Shown here: positions 21,468 through 25,119 of the stretch, piece after piece
How the letters are laid out: each line of letters opens with the position of its first letter
How positions within the stretch are numbered: position 1 is the stretch's first letter
IMG/VR virus record: IMGVR_UViG_3300038619_000278
Location: 1-25,119 of that record
Source: a virus
DNA length: 25,119 nucleotides
Strand: one strand, 5' to 3'
Position numbers and translations under genes: made by a program
Notes under the pieces: model-generated
What the model saw: only the letters and a program-made list of their open reading frames with translations
What the model was told of the DNA's origin: nothing
Databases searched by the model: none

Positions 21468-23641
21468 CGCTGGGTCTCCGAGTTCAGCAGGAAGGAGAGG
21501 AACGTGTTGCGTCGATCCACCTGGCGCTTGGAGGCGCAGTTATCGATGCCCCAGCGGTCCCCGAGGATGATCACGGATTCCCTGGCGCGCGTCACCGCCG
21601 TATACAGCAAATTCCGGTGGTGCATAAAGGAATGCGATTTATGGGCGACTACCACCGAGCAAGGGAACTCGGAGCCCTGGACCTTGTGGATCGAAGTGGC
21701 GTACGCCAGTTGCAGGTTCCCGAGGGCGTCCGAGTCTTTCCCGACTTCAACCGGCATGCCGTCGAAGTTGACGGTGAGGCCGCCGCCGTTGTCGGCGCCG
21801 AGCACGATGCCCATGGCGCCGTTCATGACGCCCAACTCGTAATCGTTCTTCATCTGGATCACTTTGTCGCCCGGGTAGAACCGCGGCCGGCGGCCCGGAT
21901 CCACGTCGGGCACATCAAAGTGGAAGAGCTTCTTCTGCAACAGGCGCTGCAACTCCACGTTCAACTCCAGCGTGCCGAGCGGCCCTTTGTGAGTGGGCGT
22001 GAGCACCTGGACGTCCCGGATCAGGTCATAGCCCAGCTTTTCGGCAAGCACTTCTTCGAACAGGAGCAGCAGCATTTGCCGGACGTCCTCGCGGTCGGCG
22101 AACCTGTCGATGACGTACCATGGCCGGCGCGTGCCCACCTGCACATCCGAGGTCGGGCGTACTTCGCCGGAGAGCACCGCGGTTGAATTCTCCTTCAGCA
22201 CGCCTGCCTGGCGGATGATCCTGGTGAGGAGAACGGTGGGGATGGCACGGGACCGCGTCAGATCGCGGAGCAGGTTGCCCGGGCCCACCGGGGGCAACTG
22301 GTTGTGGTCGCCAACGAAGACCACGGCGGTGCGTTGGAGATCCAAGGCCTGGAAAAGGCGCCAGGCGAGCGGCACGTCCACCATCGAGACTTCGTCCACC
22401 ACCAGAATGTCGGCCTCGATCGGATTCAGAGCATCCCGCGAGTAAGTGCGGCCATTGAACCCCAGCAGGCGGTGGATGGTGCTGGCCTCGTGTCCGACGA
22501 CCTGCTCGAGCCGCTTGGCTGCCTTGCCAGTAGGCGCAGCGAGCACCACCTTCAACTCCAGCCGGTCAGCGATGCTAGCGATGGTCGAGACCGCGTACGT
22601 CTTTCCACTACCGGCGCCGCCGGTCATCAGAGAGATCGAATAGGTGAACGCATTCCCGACTGCCTCCCGCTGCTCCAGATTCAGCTCGCAGCCCTCGGCG
22701 TCGAGCAACTGACCCACTTCGGCCACCGCGTGCGGGCTGCGCCGGTGTGCGTCTTTGAGAAGCGCCGCCAACTCCGTCTCCATCCGGTGAATTTCCGGAT
22801 CGGCGACCACCAGCCGCTCAAAGGGCTGCGAAAGAAGGGCACCTTCGGCGATCAACGCTTCCAGGTGGCCTTCGATCACCTCCCGACTGTCCATCGTGTC
22901 CATGACCAGCAAGGTATTGGCGCGATCCAGCAGATCCTCGTACTCAACCCAACAGTCACCATCGTCGAGCGCGGCCGCAATGCAGAATTGCAGGCCAGAG
23001 CGAATCCGCGAAGGGAGGTCTTTCGGTGTTCCCATCTTCCGTGCGATCTTGTCCACCCGCTTGAACCCGAAGCCCGCGATTTCGCGCACCAGCACGTATG
23101 GATCGCGCTCCAGGATGGGCACGACCTGGCTGCCGAACTTGCCGACCAGCGTGGTGACCTGGTGGTGTGTCAGCCCGAACGCGGCGAGATACGCCATCGC
23201 GGTGTTGAAATCGCTGTTGGCGATCCACACCTGCTGAAGCCCAACGATGGTTTCCAGGGGAACCTTCGCGGCCGCGGCGACCGCCTCCGGCTGGGTGCGT
23301 ATTACAGCATCGAAGCCGGCACCGAACTCATCCGCAATCAGCCGCGCCTTCGCCGGCCCGATCCCCTTCACGTCCGGATGGTTCGCCAGGAAGTTGGCCA
23401 GGCCATCCGGGTCCATCTCCAGGTCGTGGCCCATGAACTCGGCCTCGAACTGGCGGCCGTACTTGGGATGGTGCGCCCAATGCCCCTCGAGGCGGACGGC
23501 GTCATTCTCGCGCAGAAACACCTTGCCGGCGAATTTCACCACCGCTCCGTCCGCGGTGCGGAGGCGTCCGGCACTGAACGTGGGCCCCGAGTAGAAGACC
23601 GTCTCCACCACCCCGCGAATGCTGGCACGTTCTGCTGTCAT
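21464..23641 (-). CDS. recD2: RecD2-like DNA helicase
   Basis: This 725-residue superfamily 1B helicase would move 5' to 3' on DNA using ATP. The N-terminal region has an OB-like start and helix-hairpin-helix segments (FLANHPDVKGIGPAKARLIA, then REIAGFGFKRVDKIARKMG), typical of RecD2 rather than RecD of RecBCD. The motor has Walker A GGAGSGKT (Lys347), motif Ia APTGKAAKRL, Walker B DEVSMVD, motif III GDHNQLPPVG, and C-terminal motifs STIHKVQGSEFP-like (ATSIHKVQGSEFP) and TAVTRARESV. The length is near that of Deinococcus RecD2 (about 715). ATG 23641 shares an ATGA overlap with the ERCC4 nuclease stop; the open frame to 23839 is a non-coding-like extension over that gene. It probably unwinds DNA during recombination-driven replication. 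Confidence 0.93.
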   Translation of the reverse strand: MTAERASIRGVVETVFYSGPTFSAGRLRTADGAVVKFAGKVFLRENDAVRLEGHWAHHPKYGRQFEAEFMGHDLEMDPDGLANFLANHPDVKGIGPAKARLIADEFGAGFDAVIRTQPEAVAAAAKVPLETIVGLQQVWIANSDFNTAMAYLAAFGLTHHQVTTLVGKFGSQVVPILERDPYVLVREIAGFGFKRVDKIARKMGTPKDLPSRIRSGLQFCIAAALDDGDCWVEYEDLLDRANTLLVMDTMDSREVIEGHLEALIAEGALLSQPFERLVVADPEIHRMETELAALLKDAHRRSPHAVAEVGQLLDAEGCELNLEQREAVGNAFTYSISLMTGGAGSGKTYAVSTIASIADRLELKVVLAAPTGKAAKRLEQVVGHEASTIHRLLGFNGRTYSRDALNPIEADILVVDEVSMVDVPLAWRLFQALDLQRTAVVFVGDHNQLPPVGPGNLLRDLTRSRAIPTVLLTRIIRQAGVLKENSTAVLSGEVRPTSDVQVGTRRPWYVIDRFADREDVRQMLLLLFEEVLAEKLGYDLIRDVQVLTPTHKGPLGTLELNVELQRLLQKKLFHFDVPDVDPGRRPRFYPGDKVIQMKNDYELGVMNGAMGIVLGADNGGGLTVNFDGMPVEVGKDSDALGNLQLAYATSIHKVQGSEFPCSVVVAHKSHSFMHHRNLLYTAVTRARESVIILGDRWGIDNCASKRQVDRRNTFLSFLLNSETQR

Positions 23642-24096
23642 GCTCCCCACCTCGTGTGCGCGGCGAGAAGATACGCCTGTACAAAATGGCAGGCCGCCTG
23701 GCGGTTGCCGCAGAAGAACACCGGGATCTCGAAGTCGAGAATGATCGACAGCGCGTTTCCCAGCACCGCGTGCGGATGAGAGCCGCCCTGGTAGCGCCCC
23801 TGCAAAATGTCGGCAAGCCCGGCCTCCACCACTACGCACGCCGCCCGGTAGCCGGCCAGCTTCCGCAGTTCTTCGCGGAACCGTTTCCGGCCGTGAATCA
23901 CCGTGGACACGAAATCATCGAGCGTCTTCCGTTCCACGGCGACCAACCCCTCCAGGCCCTCAATGGAGTAATCCCCGGCTAGTAGCGCGCGCCGCACAGC
24001 GGCCGCCAACCGGGGATCGAACGAATACGGCTCCTGCTCCCGCGTGTCAATGAGGATCGTCGCCGGCCCCCGGTCAGAACGGGACAAGGGCATCAT
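23638..24096 (-). CDS. ERCC4-fold (XPF/Mus81-type) nuclease
   Basis: This 152-residue protein matches the ERCC4 nuclease domain: ILIDTREQ (Asp17, Glu20), GDYS at 41-44, and the catalytic VERKTLDD (Glu55, Lys57, Asp60). XPF/Mus81-type enzymes cut branched or flapped DNA, and related small phage proteins act on forks or Holliday junctions. There is no C-terminal helix-hairpin-helix pair, so it is a single-domain type. ATGs at 24102, 24096 and 24093 are possible; 24096 is chosen because an AAGG lies 6 bases upstream. The start overlaps the DUF669 gene end by about 23 bases and the stop overlaps the RecD2 start. Working with RecD2 and the annealing ATPase is inferred from the operon. Confidence 0.85.
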   Translation of the reverse strand: MMPLSRSDRGPATILIDTREQEPYSFDPRLAAAVRRALLAGDYSIEGLEGLVAVERKTLDDFVSTVIHGRKRFREELRKLAGYRAACVVVEAGLADILQGRYQGGSHPHAVLGNALSIILDFEIPVFFCGNRQAACHFVQAYLLAAHTRWGA

Positions 24097-24532
24097 CCGC
24101 ATCCTTGCGAAACTTCCCCGGCGCCCGATCGTTCTCGATGCGGCGGTTGAAGAAGATGTTCTCGTTGTCGCCCTTGGTCTTCTTGGTGACCTCCAGCTTC
24201 ACGTCGAGCAGCTTCTTCAGGTGCTTCGGCAACTCGGATAGTGTGTCGAGATCGAGCCCGCAGGTGTGCAGGTCTGTTTTGACGTACTTCAGCGTGTTGT
24301 GGGTGATGACGCTGTTGCGCCACATCAGCCGGTTCACGAATTTCGGCGCGATCACACGCAGCGTCCACTTCAGCATGGGGTTGCCGGAAGACTGCGCCTC
24401 CGTCAGTTCCACCTTCTCTACGGTCACCTGATACTTGCCGTCGGGAACGCTTTCGAAATCGCCGCGTTCCTCCGGCTGCTCACTTTGGAAGTCGTTGTCG
24501 AACTGGGATAGATCAATTGCGCGTTTACTCAT
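24074..24532 (-). CDS. DUF669 family protein with SSB-like acidic C-terminal tip
   Basis: This 152-residue protein belongs to the DUF669 type found in phage replication and recombination operons. An acidic N-terminal segment (DLSQFDNDFQSEQPEERGDF) is followed by a beta-rich core (GKYQVTVEKVELTEAQSSG, then NPMLKWTLRVI, and an internal LDVKLEVTKKTKG), consistent with an OB-type fold. The C terminus DADDALVPF resembles the acidic tip (DDDIPF) that bacterial SSB proteins use to recruit partner proteins. It may coat single-stranded DNA for the annealing ATPase encoded just upstream. ATG 24532 has an AAGGAG site 7 bases away and an ATGA overlap with that ATPase. Function is inferred from family, neighbours and tip. 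Confidence 0.82.
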   Translation of the reverse strand: MSKRAIDLSQFDNDFQSEQPEERGDFESVPDGKYQVTVEKVELTEAQSSGNPMLKWTLRVIAPKFVNRLMWRNSVITHNTLKYVKTDLHTCGLDLDTLSELPKHLKKLLDVKLEVTKKTKGDNENIFFNRRIENDRAPGKFRKDADDALVPF

Positions 24533-25119
24533 CGGTTATCTCCTTGCGGTTGTTTCGCCGCCTTGGCGGCGGTCGCCTTCAGCGGCGCCACGGCCACATT
24601 GAAGGCATCGAGAAACTTGCCGAAATCCAGGTCGAGCGTCTCCGGCAGGCGGCCAGTGCGATCGCCGGCTTCGTAGTACTTGCTTGGCTTGGTGCGGATC
24701 AACCGGCGGGTGGTCTTATCCTCGGCGTCTTCCAGGTCGCAATACAGAACCATGTCGACCATGCCGAGGACGATCTTGCGGGCTTTGTCCGGGAGTGTCG
24801 GGACGGTGCGGCTGTACTTGCCGGTGCGGGTCTCGACTTCGATCTCCTTGGAGTGGGAGACGAGAAACAGGCCGTAGGGCCGGAAAGCCAGCTTCGTGAG
24901 CACGCGCTGGAATTCGTTGTTGACGATGGCGTAGCCCTTCCCATAGCCGAGATCCGACTCGTGCTCGACCTTCAATTTCTTCAAGATGTGATCCGTGCAG
25001 AATTTGTAGGCGTTGTCGATCGTGTCGATGATGACGGTCTTGAAGGGGTGGCCGCCCTTCTCAAGCTCGGCGCAGGCGTTGAGTAGGTCGTCCCAGGACA
25101 GGACGGGGACCTGGTACAC
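24529..25119 (-). CDS. Sak4-like RecA-fold ATPase / recombinase (5' part missing)
   Basis: The 3' part (197 codons) of a P-loop ATPase is visible. Its Walker B strand TVIIDTIDNAY, the SDLGYGKGYAIVNNEFQRVL helix, FLVSHSKE (a sensor-like strand) and the following segment match the phage nucleotide-binding proteins of the AAA_24/Sak4 group, which are RecA-like single-strand annealing proteins. The Walker A motif and start lie beyond position 25119. The C-terminal 25 residues are Ala/Lys-rich and probably flexible. The stop overlaps the DUF669 start by 4 bases. Together with the SSB-like, nuclease and helicase genes it would form a recombination set. A general AAA ATPase is the alternative. Confidence 0.82.
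   Translation of the reverse strand: MYQVPVLSWDDLLNACAELEKGGHPFKTVIIDTIDNAYKFCTDHILKKLKVEHESDLGYGKGYAIVNNEFQRVLTKLAFRPYGLFLVSHSKEIEVETRTGKYSRTVPTLPDKARKIVLGMVDMVLYCDLEDAEDKTTRRLIRTKPSKYYEAGDRTGRLPETLDLDFGKFLDAFNVAVAPLKATAAKAAKQPQGDNR

Noticed and set aside
22304-23779. A 491-codon plus-strand open frame opposite the RecD2-like helicase
   Set aside because: Antisense shadow; the helicase on the minus strand has all motifs in order.

Overview
The window is the early, modification, packaging and head part of a tailed double-stranded DNA bacteriophage or prophage from a GC-rich bacterium. The head and packaging genes are of phage lambda and Mu type. Nothing in the window names the host: there are no rRNA, complete tRNA or chromosomal housekeeping genes. 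I see no integrase, repressor, DNA polymerase or tail gene, so lifestyle is undecided. The phage continues past both ends, because genes are cut at position 1 and position 25119.

Almost everything is on the minus strand and is best read from right to left. 25119-17242 is a replication and recombination operon: a Sak4/RecA-like ATPase (partial), a DUF669 protein with an SSB-like acidic tip, an ERCC4-fold nuclease, a RecD2-like helicase, a 1179-residue CHC2/TOPRIM primase-helicase and an unknown 229-residue protein. Its genes overlap by exactly 4 bases at most junctions. 17241-14570 holds a ParB-like DNA-binding protein and four small unknown genes, with perfect palindromes at 16654-16677 and 15234-15254. 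14569-9421 is a DNA modification island: one C5-cytosine methyltransferase and two amino-methyltransferases that share a ParB-like N-terminal domain, with small unknown genes between and after them. No restriction endonuclease was recognised.

8828-7496 is a three-gene plus-strand cassette, the only plus-strand genes in the window. It ends in a strong two-way terminator shared with the convergent minus-strand genes. 7422-1 is the packaging and head module in lambda order: small terminase, large terminase (GpA type), gpW-like joining protein, portal, a bacterioferritin-like protein, a fused prohead protease/scaffold/major capsid protein, and a DUF2190 protein cut by the window edge.

The working picture is that the right-hand genes copy and recombine the phage genome, the methyltransferases mark it, and the left-hand genes package it. 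The most unusual signals are a 13-copy array of a GGGGAC-core element inside the 3' end of the primase-helicase gene, two related palindromes next to the ParB-like gene, an internal ribosome site in the protease-capsid fusion gene, and a ferritin-fold protein inside the head operon. All family assignments rest on motif recognition and hand alignment, not on database searches.
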